64,000 nt of DNA from Ascaris suum. Taxonomy: Eukaryota; Nematoda; Chromadorea; Rhabditida; Ascarididae. The notes beneath the pieces were generated by a model. The model was not told the origin of the DNA. It saw only the letters and a list, made by a program, of their open reading frames with translations, and ran no database searches. Below, one piece after another: positions 35,936-47,200 of the stretch (position 1 is the first letter of the stretch; the number at the start of each line of letters is the position of its first letter). The stretch lies in contig CM024189.1 in NCBI GenBank assembly GCA_013433145.1, positions 9,726,001-9,790,000 of the forward strand, given 5' to 3'. Both the position numbers and the translations under genes were made by a program.

Positions 35936-36422
35936 TTAGTAGCGTATTCGTTTGTGATGAAAAAACGCTATGAGGAGAAGGTATAAATGTTAAAACTGCA
36001 AATAGCGGTCTAGAGAAGAATTATTGCTCGTCAAGTTTCAAAACATTACAGAAACATTACTTAGTTCTTTTCAACACATAATTGATTGTCCTCCTGAACG
36101 CAAAAGTAAATGCTATCTGTCCATTTGCGCGTGAGGCGGCCACTGATTGCGAATTGTTTTAAAAATTCATCTGCATATCTAAATAGAATTGATCCCGTTG
36201 GCCGGTCACTTCGTCGCAGGAACCAAATGCACGTAATTCTCATCGAGTGCCCATTCAATGCGTTGTTCCAGCAACTTTTCTACTCATTGGCTAGTGGAAA
36301 GATTGCTGAAATGATAGAAATAATTGCAAGAAATGAAATTGCATTGTCGAAATTTAGTGGATTGCCATAAGGCCTCAGTTCCAGCATTCATTAGATAGCG
36401 GCTTAGCATTATGGAATACTGA

Positions 36423-36424
<2 letters not shown>

Positions 36425-36515
<91 letters not shown>
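36425..36515. repeat. (TA)n microsatellite
   Basis: About 91 bp of uninterrupted TA. Confidence 0.98.
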
Positions 36516-36516
<1 letters not shown>

Positions 36517-37539
36517 TTACGCTGCTGTCTAGAGCTGTTTATTTTCTTTATATTACCTATACGCAGCTAGAGGTCTTATTCCACTATTTTATCTTCTCGA
36601 AAACAGCTGGCTATCTGCGTTTCAAATTTGTATGCCTTTTTTTCAAATTTCTGCCTTTTTTCCTGTCTGCTGCCTTCTGAAATATGTATTTTCGTGTTCG
36701 TGGGATTTATATGTTTATGCATTTTCACCTTCGAACAATCTCCATAGTATTGACCAGAAAATTTTGTTTTTTTCAATTCCTGTTTTAAGTTATGTCGCTT
36801 TTTGCCGTTGAATTTATCTGCTTCACGATCGACGTTCTCTTGAGTTAATGGATTTTTCACTATTTTATCCTTTTTTTCCTCACATCTATAAAATTTTCGG
36901 TCTTAAGTTGAAGGATAATATGTCATGTGGATTGACTTGCTATTCCTTACATCCCAAAATTTTCTGCATCCCATCGTACGCGTTTTCACTCTTCTGCTAT
37001 TTGCTGCACTCGATCATCTTCTTCCGACTAAAAATGGTGATTTTATCAATCATTCCTATGCCGTATTCTTTTCGCGTAGAATAATACTCTTACATAGGTT
37101 GGCGTATTTAAAATGTTTAAATTAAATTAGCATTTGAGGCACGATATTCAATTCAGCAAAAATGTTTTTTGTAAATTGTACTTGGTTATCTTGTCAATAA
37201 TTATGGTTTTCACTTCCGCTGCTGTCTCATATAACAGGAACCAAATATAGTGAAGCACAGAGATACAATATTCTAGCGGAAGCAAGAAGTAATTATGCAT
37301 ATGCATAGTTTCATTTCATTCCAATTTTATGATTTTTTCAGTAGGAGATTTTATCATATATGAATTTGCTATTCATGGATGGGCATGGCGGGTTCTGAAG
37401 GATCTTTGCAAATTTAATCGCTTCTTGAGGGCATGAGGATGAAATAACTTACATTCGAGTTGAACGCACCTCCACCTCCGAAATAAAATACGAATTAGGC
37501 AAGAAGTGTGGGTCGTGCACTCACCTTTTCCTTATTCAG
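36516..37539. other. No gene recognised
   Basis: Ordinary AT-rich DNA with only short frames; nothing supported. Confidence 0.35.
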
Positions 37540-37664
37540 AAATAGTCAATTTAAGACGCACGAACAAAGGATGGCTACCCGGCTCTAGTCTTTCCCGACA
37601 GCCGGTCCCAGCTCACTTTCGAAGAATTTCACCTCCTCGTTTCATACCTTCTCCAGGTTCCTTC
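37540..37664 (+). pseudogene. Possible exon: SH3-tail-like motif plus Ig start
   Basis: Acceptor TTATTCAG and a perfect donor TTC|GTAAGT bracket 125 bp, phase 1 to 0, the same phases as the Ig first-half exons at 40,679, 42,630 and 44,071. It reads IVNLRRTNKGWLPGSSL and then PPRFIPSPGSF. GWLPGS resembles the end of an SH3 domain; PPRFI-x-x-PGS resembles an Ig A strand. No stop. GC is higher than the flanks. The dual motif is suggestive only. Confidence 0.42.
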
Positions 37665-37780
37665 GTAAGTTTTGCTCTCGTCTATGAAACTTTCTATCTT
37701 TCTCAGGTCATTTTCTTATTAATACTGTGAATGTTCTTTTGTGCATTTACTATGCGTGTCATAGCATGATCACAGCCGCA

Positions 37781-37925
37781 AGTGCATGTGTGTACGTGTG
37801 TGCGTGCGTCTATGCGTAGGTATTTCTTTCGTGGCCGCGGTTATATGTGTATGCACATGTGTGTGCGTGCGCCCATGTGTACGTGATGTGCACATGTGTG
37901 TTTATGCTTATGAATATGTTTGTGC
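37781..37925. repeat. Imperfect GT/TGCG-rich tract
   Basis: Alternating GTGTGTACGTGTGTGCGTGCG-like purine-pyrimidine sequence with interruptions; potential Z-DNA former. The Val/Cys-rich frame across it is a repeat artefact. Confidence 0.75.
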
Positions 37926-38079
37926 TTCTTTTTGTTCAATGCTGCAACCATTGAAGCGAGGGGCATGGAATTTGATAGGTGTAATGTGTACGATACATTA
38001 GCATCTGACACTATCTTTCACCACGACGGGGCAAGTTCGAAAACTGCAGATTGTTTGAAGTAGGAAAAACTCTATATAT

Positions 38080-38083
<4 letters not shown>

Positions 38084-38173
<90 letters not shown>
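38084..38173. repeat. (TA)n microsatellite
   Basis: About 90 bp of uninterrupted TA. Confidence 0.98.
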
Positions 38174-38175
<2 letters not shown>

Positions 38176-39077
38176 CAGGACCCTATCCATGTGCTATTGT
38201 CACTATTATTATTTACATTTCTAGGTTGTTAAGTGATTGACGACTTCATCAATTATCTATGAAACATGCGATCAGGTGATTGCTAAGATAAATCATAATT
38301 TGCACTATGCGGAATGATTCTTTCCTTCGTGATGAGGCTTCCAAATATCCTCCCCAATGCCGCTATTTCTAGGTTGGCCCTTTTTATACGATGTTCATAG
38401 TGAGGAGGTTCATTCCCTTTTTGAGAGGAAAGATTATAGGAAGCAATTGGTATTATGTGCCAACTTTTGCTGAATGCCGCATGCTTGTTTCAAAACGAGG
38501 TCGTTATTTCATTTCTTGTTATTGTAGGTCTCCATCCCATCTGGTTTTTATTGCATATGCTCAGGCTGATTGCTTGCAAAAAAACTTCATAAGGAAACGG
38601 GTCATATAAACATCCTATGTTGTTTTGTTTTTATGTATTTATGCATTGGTGTTCATAGAATTGCATTTTTTTTTTTACAAATTTGCATCTGTATTTAAAT
38701 GTTTTGAGGCATTTATGGCAGTGGCGCTATGGATAACTTTTTAGTGATGGTGCTTAAATCTTTCGTCGATAGATCAGAAATGAAAACTTGGAGAGATAAG
38801 AGAAAAAAGAAATCATTGAAGAAAAAAAATGCACGAAGCTGTTGAGAGTTATGCACGAACCATAGTTCGATTTAACAACAAAGCAATGCCATTCCTTAAC
38901 CGATAACTTGCTTGCGAGTGATGGGCAACAGATGGATAGCGGGTACTGTGGGAACTGTCTAATGAATTTTCATTTCTAGTCGCATTTGGAAAACGTTGTG
39001 TTTTAAAGAAATTTTTCTTTCAAACTATAATATTCCCGTTTATCTTCACTCCTCCAAATTCGTTGACTAATTTTTAG
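38174..39077. other. No gene recognised; start of duplicated segment near 39,040
   Basis: Intron-like. From about 39,040 the sequence becomes alignable with 11,100 onward. Confidence 0.4.
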
Positions 39078-39156
39078 GTGATCCGAAACCCGAACCACGA
39101 TGGTATTTCAAAGGGAATCTCATAAAACAGGATCATCACAAATATTACTTATAAAT
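39078..39156 (+). pseudogene. Ig exon (B-C turn to D), copy 2, with stop
   Basis: Acceptor TTTTTAG, phase 1, then (G)DPKPEPRWYFKGNLIKQD, a textbook G-x-P-x-P-x-x-x-W-x-x-x-G core, then HHKYYL and TAA at 39,152-39,154 before a GTAAAT donor. Copy 1 at 11,142 lacks this stop but has another. The flanking intron also aligns to about 39,290. Confidence 0.72.
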
Positions 39157-39734
39157 GTAAATCTTTTCAGCGTTTTTTTTTTATTTACTTCGTTAAATTT
39201 AATGACGAAATGTTATCTTTATCATAGTTGTGCTTTATGAGGTACTAGATTTATAACGCGTTTATGTGCTAGTTCTTTTCTGAGAAAATTCATCCTCGAT
39301 AACTATTGCATTGTTGTTTGACAACTGCCTTAGTTGTTTTATTGATTAAATTGCTCTTACTGAAGTTGTGAAATTTACTTCAGTCCCTGCATCGCCACCA
39401 ACGAGATGCACTTCGTTCTTTACATAATATTTTTCGATACTTTCATTCGCTTCCCCTCAAAGATTGCATAAATTCTATGAGCTCTTTCGACCACGTTTGA
39501 CCGCACTTCGAGGTGGCGCTCCAGCACAAGTGACAACAAAGCTCTGAATTTTCGTTCGTATATAATTGACGACTCATGAAAATGTTGTCGTAAATTGCAA
39601 GGTTGCACATGGCTAGAAACTGGATCTTCTTTATGTGATTAAACGGGGAGAATTTTCTGCACGCTTCTTTTCTACCTGTGCTCTTGTTCACGTTTTCTTG
39701 TAATCGCTCTGCATATAGAAGTCATATAATTTAG

Positions 39735-39814
39735 ATCACTTCATCGTTCATCGTTCTACGGAAAAGATGAGTGTCGTGCCATCAATCAAGCCGGCTATCA
39801 TGTTCAAATGGACA
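39735..39814 (+). pseudogene. Ig exon: F-G strands
   Basis: Acceptor AATTTAG and donor A|GTAAGC. The frame gives SSFYGKDE then CRAINQAGYHVQMD, an F-G hairpin with C-x-A-x-N-x-A-G, ending in phase 1. The G-x-Y between Asp and Cys is missing, so a few residues appear deleted. No stop. Confidence 0.62.
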
Positions 39815-40125
39815 GTAAGCGCTTTTCTTTCAGGAACATTTCCCATAAGAGTTGCTTGGAATTTTCATATTTCTGTGGCTTTCAAACGAAATAAATTTGA
39901 GGGGGATATGAAGTTTGAGAAGCAAGAAACCAACGTTTTTGGCATAAATAACAAAATCCTTTGGCAGTAATTCATTACCATTATTGAAACTACTCAACTT
40001 CAGGACTGCCAACAAACAACGCCCAACTATTCCACTGTTAGCATTAAAAAATTTATTGCCAGTTATTAAATCATTGCAAAAATTTTTCGGGAAATTGAAA
40101 CGAAAATTTTTGCTTGCACTAAAAG

Positions 40126-40187
40126 TGAAGGTAACTCGTGATTGGCAAATGATCGGCAGAGGAGATCGCATTGTGCTCGAATGCCAG
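40126..40187 (+). pseudogene. Ig exon: A'-B strands
   Basis: Phase 1 start after CTAAAAG, then VTRDWQMIGRGDRIVLECQ, ending CAG|GTGGCA in phase 0. G-D-x-I-x-L-E-C is a clear B strand. Upstream residues stay open for a further 30 codons, so the true start may lie earlier. Confidence 0.6.
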
Positions 40188-40678
40188 GTGGCATATTTAT
40201 TTATTTACATGTTTATTTGTTTGCTCGCTTGTTAATTTGACTGCACATTCATTTGTTTACTTGTTTCTGCAGTTACTAACCATCTATTCATACCACTGTT
40301 GTTTTTTGTAATTTAGCGCAGTAATGAACGATTTAATATGTGAGAATTGAAAACAAGGTGGATAGTTTTTATTGGAGAATTGTTTGCGAGTAGTTTTGCC
40401 CTTAGGAAACAACGCATCCGCTAAATAATTTCGCAGAAACCGCTATTATATATTCCGTTGAAAGAAGTCGTAGTGAATCGTTGTTTTCTATTCGCAATTA
40501 TAACATTTTGCAAAGATCGACACTTGATTCACATGTGTAACCATTGTGGCAGTTGTAATATTTGGCTAGTTGTTTGCTTATCAACTTCAACTCGATGCAC
40601 TTTGCTAACTCGGCAATCATATAGTTAAAGGGCTGCTGATTGTCAAATGTCATCAAATAATACCTTGTTAATTTATAG

Positions 40679-40782
40679 GTGCTGGTTTGAAATCCGAAGC
40701 CGTAAGTAACTTGGTATCGTGGCGTGCGCGAGGTTCTATCTTATCGATACATTCAAATGAAGGAGGTCGTTTGACCATTCAG
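40679..40782 (+). pseudogene. Ig exon: C-E strands
   Basis: Acceptor TTTATAG, phase 1, then LKSEAVSNLVSWRARGSI and LSIHSNEGGRLTIQ, ending CAG|GTATAA, phase 0. Trp, the following R-x-x-G-S-I and GG-R-L-T-I fit strands C, C' and E. The preceding exon ends in phase 0, so the two do not join in frame: either an exon is missing or one is frameshifted. Confidence 0.6.
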
Positions 40783-40847
40783 GTATAACTGAATTGTATT
40801 TTCCAGTGAGTATTTTGAATTACAGCGAATCACCTTTATACCCTAAT

Positions 40848-41114
40848 TCACGTTGAGGAAACTCTCGTCGCTCCGAAGCGAGACGTCCCTAAGTTTGAGA
40901 TCAGAGTGACCCGAAGCGTTGGATATAGCAAAGCTAGAACCCATGTGCTTCTGTTTGTTCTACGTGGGATAACGGCCCAGCCTCGCGTTCCGCTATAGCT
41001 GTAGTCTTGTTGCCTGAGGCATTCTTTTAGGGGCAGCGAAATCAACGAATGGGGTATGTATATGCGGTGTGCGTATCTCTGTGTGACGAGCAGAGCGTCT
41101 TCACCAATCAGCAC
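40848..41114. other. GC-rich island, unknown element or structured sequence
   Basis: About 270 bp with GC near 50 per cent in an AT-rich intron, open for 88 codons on the minus strand with many Arg, Ser, Thr. It contains a small hairpin TCGCTCCGAAGCGA at about 40,868. It may be a mobile-element or repeat fragment; I do not recognise a domain. Confidence 0.35.
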
Positions 41115-42084
41115 TTTTGGGGTTTGTATGGCGCCGCCGTTGTTTTACGAATCTTATGTAATTCATTGATATATCAGTGATTAAATACACTAGGTATGGA
41201 TCTTCGAATTTGTTCCACCATTCTCAGTACTCATTTGATGCTTGATATTAAATGCTTTTTTGGAAAAGTTTGAACTAGTTATTGGTGTTATTAACCCACT
41301 TTTGCTAGTGGATTTCACAGTCTTTCGCGGTTTGCTCATTGTTTTGCGAAAGTGTGGCCTTGACGAGTGAAGGTCAGTATCTATAATTTTTTATTCAAGA
41401 CAACTTTTCCTCTCTGAAATTCAGCTTTCCCAGCGTTTAACGCTATCAGTTTGTAAGTTGGAGTTTGTGTTGAAACTTTCACTTAGATCCGAAGCAACCT
41501 TCGACTCCGAGCAACTTCACCTGTCTAAATTAAGCCTTGTTATCCCTTACAGTGTTATCAGTCAACAGACCGGAACTGTGTCCCGGAGATCTGAAGCCTC
41601 ATATTTATGAACGTTATGAATTCAAATGAATTCAATCTTATCGGCACATATGGCTTAACTACCTATAATCTCTACATTTCTTTCCCGTAAATCGCTTTCA
41701 GCAAGGTTTGCTCCCTTAGTCGTTCACTTATGACTATCAAGCTCATTCATGGAGAACGGCATATATGGAGCTGTTGCTGCTTAATCATTTCCCGACATTT
41801 ATAATGGCCATTTTGTTCAATATTTATCATTTTCCTGGGCGACAAATTGCTTTCAGCGGCTTGTTTCAGTATTCCTTCGCAGTGGGTTAAATCCATTAAT
41901 TGGCAGCATAAAAAATATGTGCTCTTTTCTTGTTCTTTCACCTTCACTTTCTAAATGTACCGCTTGTCTAATGCAACATATATCATTTGCTCCATATCTG
42001 CGCTATGCAGCCATCCATTTACGTCATAAGTGATGAAATGGGAACGAAAAAGTTCGTAATTCGAAAATAAATCATATATTTGAG
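41115..42084. other. Intron-like, nothing seen
   Basis: No exon or repeat was recognised in this stretch. Confidence 0.35.
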
Positions 42085-42195
42085 ATGGAACGCTTGTAAT
42101 CGAAAGTGCACAGAATGGTGATGGAGGCCACTATACGTGTAAGGCATCGAATGCGGCTGGTGACGTCGATAAAATCATCCGTCTCAGCGTTATTA
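42085..42195 (+). CDS. Ig exon: E-F-G strands, intact
   Basis: 111 bp, phase 1 to 1, bordered by ATTTGAG and A|GTAAGT. It reads DGTLVIESAQNGDGGHYTC then KASNAAGDVDKIIRLSVI. This is the clearest Ig half domain in the window: L-x-I, D-x-G-x-Y-x-C, N-A-A-G and a final strand ending L-S-V. The style (DGTL-x-I, NAAGD) is typical of hemicentin-type I-set domains. No lesion. Confidence 0.8.
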
Positions 42196-42629
42196 GTAAG
42201 TCAGTTTGGTGTTACATATCATGAAGCCTACTAGAATCGATCCCATCGAATTTCAGTTTAAGAGATTCCAGTGGTTTATTGTTGTCGATGCAAATTTCTG
42301 TTTATTTTAAAAGTCATTTTAACGTCAAAAATTTTTCAGTCAGAAGCAATTAATAACATTTCCATACTGTTCTATGAAACAGGAAGTTAAATGTTCAAAG
42401 CGATGGGCACATTATGTTTTTCTCCAGTAAAAATAAAATGTTGCATATTTTCCTGCCAGGTGATTCCTTATTGTTTCTCAAGTTTAATAGATAAGTGTTT
42501 GAAAGGGTGAGTGAAGTTTGAGTTGCAACAACAAGAACGCCATATATCGTCGATTAACATTTACATCAGCTTTGGTCTTCGATATGCGGGATTTCAGTTT
42601 CACGAATTTCAAACTGTTGATGCTTTTAG

Positions 42630-42733
42630 CGCCACCCTACATGCCCGATCAGCATACAATCGTCACGGAAACGGTTATCGCAGGGCAACCGTTCAGCGTT
42701 TACGATCCAGTATTTTCAGCTCCGCTGCCACAG
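42630..42733 (+). CDS. Ig exon: domain start to B-C turn, Cys lost
   Basis: Acceptor GCTTTTAG, phase 1, then PPYMPDQHTIVTETVIAG and QPFSVYDPVFSAPLPQ, ending CAG|GTAATG in phase 0. It follows the previous exon in phase, giving the usual Ig-to-Ig junction ending in PP. The B-strand Cys is replaced (SVYDP), so the disulphide could not form. It continues in frame into 43,377. Confidence 0.7.
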
Positions 42734-43376
42734 GTAATGCACATGTTGAATTACTTTCTTTGGTGTTTATTGTAGCTGATATATTTGTTCTTTTTAAATC
42801 ACTTGAACTTCAGCAAGTCCTTCTAAAGCAGTGTATGAAAAGAAGAGAATTGCAAGATGACGTTTCCGGCGGTTATTGACAGCCGCAATAATGCTCGTCG
42901 CAGTCTTTATATTTATCTTCTGATTAGAAAAACTTGTTTAATGATTTTTAGTGTGTGCACTTAATGTTTCAGCCTTTCGAAACCGATTTTCAATCTCTGC
43001 ACAAGCAACCGATTTTCACTCTCTCTTTGTTCATAACCTCCACTAGGCTCTCATACATTGAAATAATTGACAGACTCAGATATTATTCTGCTGTAACCGG
43101 AAAGCATCTACCTTAATAGAAGCGGCTATAGAGCAATCGTTGAAACTTATGAAATTTTCACCTAATCACATTTTAGAAATAATCCACAGCTGTTATTTCT
43201 TTTTCACATGCTTCCTCAAAAATTTGTTTACGTTTTAAATTAAATTATTTGATACATGAGATAGATTTAGAAGGCTGCCAATTGTTCTTTACTGATGTTG
43301 AAGGAGTGAATGCGTTAGTGAAAGAATGAGAGCTGGACAGATTGATATTCTCTTATTTCATTTGAGATAACACGGC

Positions 43377-43534
43377 ATTTGAACGGTCGTCCGAATCGCT
43401 GACGGTGGTCCCAGTATTCACCTATCCGACAATGAAAACGTCGTTTGCTTATTCTGCAGTCGCGAACAACGGATGCAGGCGGTAATAAATGCGTCGCGGG
43501 GAACCAGCTGGAGAATCGTCAAAAACTTCCAAGT
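43377..43534 (+). pseudogene. Ig second-half exon with several lesions
   Basis: Phase 0 start after TTTGAG: ITRHLNGRP, where the Ig Trp has become Arg (CGG). One shift leads to IADGGPSIHLSDNENVV, a second to LILQSRTTDAGGNKCVAGNQ, and a third to KNFQV before donor GT|GTAAGT. The three frames together give one continuous Ig C-G sequence, so at least three single-base indels plus the Trp change have built up. Confidence 0.72.
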
Positions 43535-44070
43535 GTAAGTGTTAGGTATGTTAATTTTGAAAACAATGCACTGAAATAAAACTGCGTTGGAAATTCCTGG
43601 TTTTTCCGGGAATAAATTGACATAGGTGGAGCTTTTAAATCATGAAATCCACTCCAGTTGATGTCTGTTTAGTTGACATAAAACCCATGGATATTTTCGA
43701 TCGAACCTAATGAAAAACTCGGCTCTAGCTGTTTTTATTGACTCTTTCTGCTTGCACACACCAAACTGTGCATATCTTTCAAACATGCTTTCTTTGTTGT
43801 GTGCCATTCGCACCGCACAACGCTTTCATTACTTCCTAATTTTGTTAAAATGCGCAACCTTGTAACCGCACCATCTTCGTCCTATTCACCTTAATAGACC
43901 AAAACAATTTTTTCTCCATTATTGGTAGCAGGGAGATGACGAGGAGAGGAGGGTAGGGAGCTGATGGGAACGTGGACTCAAATTCTTGTTTACTTTCAGG
44001 TGGAATTCACCCTTTCGTTGTTGTGCAGCTCTCTGTTCATTTCATCATCCTGAATATTGCAACTTTACAG

Positions 44071-44210
44071 TTCCACCAAATCTGGACGAACCTTCCCATA
44101 AATTGAAGCTGTCGGACGTTGCACCAGGTATCTCATGGTCGGCCAACGGACAATTGCTAGAAGAGGGTCGCGCAAAACGCGGTATTATTCTGGCACCTGG
44201 TGGCAAATCG
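44071..44210 (+). CDS. Ig-start exon with internal deletion
   Basis: Acceptor CTTTACAG and donor TCG|GTGAGT; phase 1 to 0, no stop. It reads PPNLDEPSHKLKLSDVAPG, ISWSANGQLLEEG, then RGIILAPGGKS. The PP start, I-S-W and the C' strand are good, but the stretch between A and C strands is too short and lacks the B-strand Cys, as if about 20 residues were lost. Confidence 0.62.
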
Positions 44211-47200
44211 GTGAGTATGCAAACATCTCTTTGATTCATCCAGTACAAATGTTTTTGTAGCCACATCATTGAGAATATCGATTCACCCGATTTGTTTACT
44301 ACTAGAATCCTCTGTTAGCCATATGGAGCCAAAATAGTGGAAGGTGAAGAGAAACAATATCTTCAAACTGAATAAATCTTTGTTAATATAAAAACTGAAA
44401 TATACGATGGGAGATGTTGAATTATTGCTTATGTGACAGTGTATTGTTGATAACTCAATGATGAGTTGTTTTCACATGACTAATTGCCACCGAAATAGCA
44501 ATGGTTGTTTAGTGCGGGGAATGTGTTCCTTACGGGATTCACATCTGAAATTCAACTATTCTATTGTTTTTCTCGCCGACGTTTTTGTCGACATTATTTT
44601 TGCCTAAAAATATTTCGCTGCCTTTCACATCGACCGTTTTATGTAAAAATGCATCTTTTTCACTTCGCTCTACCTCAATGCACAGTTTTGTAGGTATCCA
44701 TTATTTTATACGGATTCCCCTTAACCTCTAGGAAAATTTACTTTAGATTTCATTCAATCCTAGATTCTCGACTTTTATCATATATCAAATTTTTGTTTTA
44801 TTCTCTGAAATTCATGCGGAATCTTTTATGATCCAAAATCATCCGAATATCGGCATTTTGAATTAGATCTCTTATTTTATCTTATAACCGTTAATATTTA
44901 CTCTGATATTATATTTGATTTATAAGATTCTCTTGTTCAAATTGGCGTAATTTATCCCAACTCATAGGTTTTCAGTTGTTTATCCAGGTCTCAGTCTTAA
45001 ATAAAGTCTATAATTGCTTTCATTTCCGGATCATCGGAGTGTTCAGTACTCATGATATTGATGTCATCCTAGAGCCTAGTGCATTTGCCTACTCGAACTG
45101 CCGAAAGCATTTCGATCTCGGAAGAATTTGAGAATCTGTTTTTGTGCTTTCGATCATCCGATTGACGCCGGCTTTTTGATCGTCTTGGTCGCATGTACCT
45201 TATTCCTTTTTTATTTGATTTTATGATTTGAATGATTTTATTTTTTACTTTTTTTAGCGAGGCAACTGTGATTTTAATTGCTTGCTTTTGAAACAGTTAT
45301 CCACCGCTTAGTGCAAACCGCAAAACTCGACCAATGTTATTTTTTATGCTTACTCAATTTGCGCAAATATTGGGCGGCCAGCGTCTTCTCGAGTTAGAGC
45401 GTAGTTGCAAAATAGGGAATATCGGTGTTAATATGCAAACTTTACGAGTATCGCTCAGCAATATTTACCCATTTATATACCCTACAGCTTACATTGTTCG
45501 CAGCGTCTCGAAATCGCCATAAGTTTGGGAGGAACGATGAGGAGGAAAGGGTTAGCCCAGGGGGAAGGATGCGGCTTATAAATAGATTGACGTGGTTCAC
45601 TGAGCCATGCATTGTGGCGGCTTCCGGACAGATGGCGATGGAAAAGCACGAGATTAGGTTGATCAGGAAAGGCTCGGTGATGAGGGCAAGTTTTCTAACC
45701 GATGAAAGAAAATGGCTCTTCAGAAACAAGGGGTGGATGAGCGTATTTTTGACGGCTTCTTTCGAAATTCAGTCGATAAGAGAATGGCACCTAACATTTC
45801 ACGTACAGTATAGTTGACAGTTTGCCATTCGATAACATGTTGAAGCATTTTCAATAGAATTGAGCCATTCCACCGGCCGGCTTCCGTTCAGTGATGCGTG
45901 ATGGTGCGTCAAAAGTGCATTCCACCTGAATGCAGCAAAAAATTACATCCGTGATTACGCTGGTTGGTTTACGCGAAGAGTTCGTGCTGGGTGGGAGGAG
46001 GGCTTGACAAATAAAGAACTGAATCTGGTGTGCGACTTCATTCATTCTCTGTCGTTTGTTTAGGTGGTTTTGGCTGTATTTTTCGAAGAACAAAAAGCTG
46101 GCAAGTGGATCGGCACAACATGCGCTTATTGATTTCGACTAATTTTTTTTTTCCATTTCTTCTCACTAAACCAATCAGTTGCATATGTCGCCAGGAAACA
46201 TGCGCAATGCTGGTTTAATATTTTGCTGGCTGACGCGGTCGTACCTATGAATCCTCTACAGCGAATTTCTTTTTATGCGTTTTTCGGAAGCTCCCATTTG
46301 CAATAGAGATTCTTTGGATATTGTCATGCGCATTTATGTGTCCATCCGCTTATGGTGGAATCGCCGAAATTAGAGCAACAAGTTTCAGTGCTTACAATGC
46401 TCTTTAATGAATGACTTTCTTTAGCAACATTGAAATTCGTCAAATTGTATCGAGAGGAGAGAGTTATGGTCACTTAAATGTGGCAAAAAACTTGCATAAA
46501 TTTCGCAACTAATTGAATTTCCGTTTTGTGTCGGTTAGCTTGCATAAAAGCAATCTTCACACTTTATTCCGAACATTTTTTTTTTTTTTTTTGCATTTCT
46601 TAGGGTAGTTGTTCGGTGGGTAAAATTCTAACAATAGATATAATTTCAGCTGAATTGGTATACTTCAATTCTCCCATGACTTAACATCTTGCCAAATGCT
46701 GCTTAGTTTTGCAGAATACATGCAAATTTTTAAGGCAATTTTAGCTTCTTTAGCTTCTTTCGAAGTTGATCAATACATCTAAAAATTATTACAAGAGGTG
46801 CTCAAATGGCGCGCATTGTATTTTCCAAAATTCTCAATTTTGTCGTCAGTGATTTCTGAGTTGAAACTATTTGACAGATGTATTCAAACGTATAGCAACA
46901 TGCATCATTTTGCCATTTACGCATTATAAGTTTATTTTAGAACGATTCGAAATGCACTAGCAGATGAAGAGTGATTTTCTAAAAATGTTTTGATGGGATT
47001 ACTACCGTTAAAATTGACAAATACCGTAAGCAATAGTAACATTTAAACAGAAATTCATGTCATATTGTTACTGCCATTACTGCCACATATTGTCCCTTCT
47101 CTCGTTCGTCTCTATCTGCCTTCCCGACCTTATTTTGAGCGTATAGATTTGTTTACTTACTCTTTTTTATTCTCATTACGGTGCTGTTTCGCTGTTTACA

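Noticed and set aside
36061..36370. Minus-strand frame with RYADEFLKQF, resembling a reverse transcriptase YADD box, and a helical plus-strand frame
   Set aside because: YADE is not the catalytic motif and no other RT motifs are nearby; the plus frame resembles CTLH/CRA helices only vaguely.
37786..38001. Cys/Val-rich frame like a small secreted protein
   Set aside because: Explained by the GT/TGCG tract; no signal peptide pattern or cysteine spacing typical of a family.
45425..45817. Long open frames on both strands
   Set aside because: No recognisable domain in either frame and no splice sites; kept only as a note.
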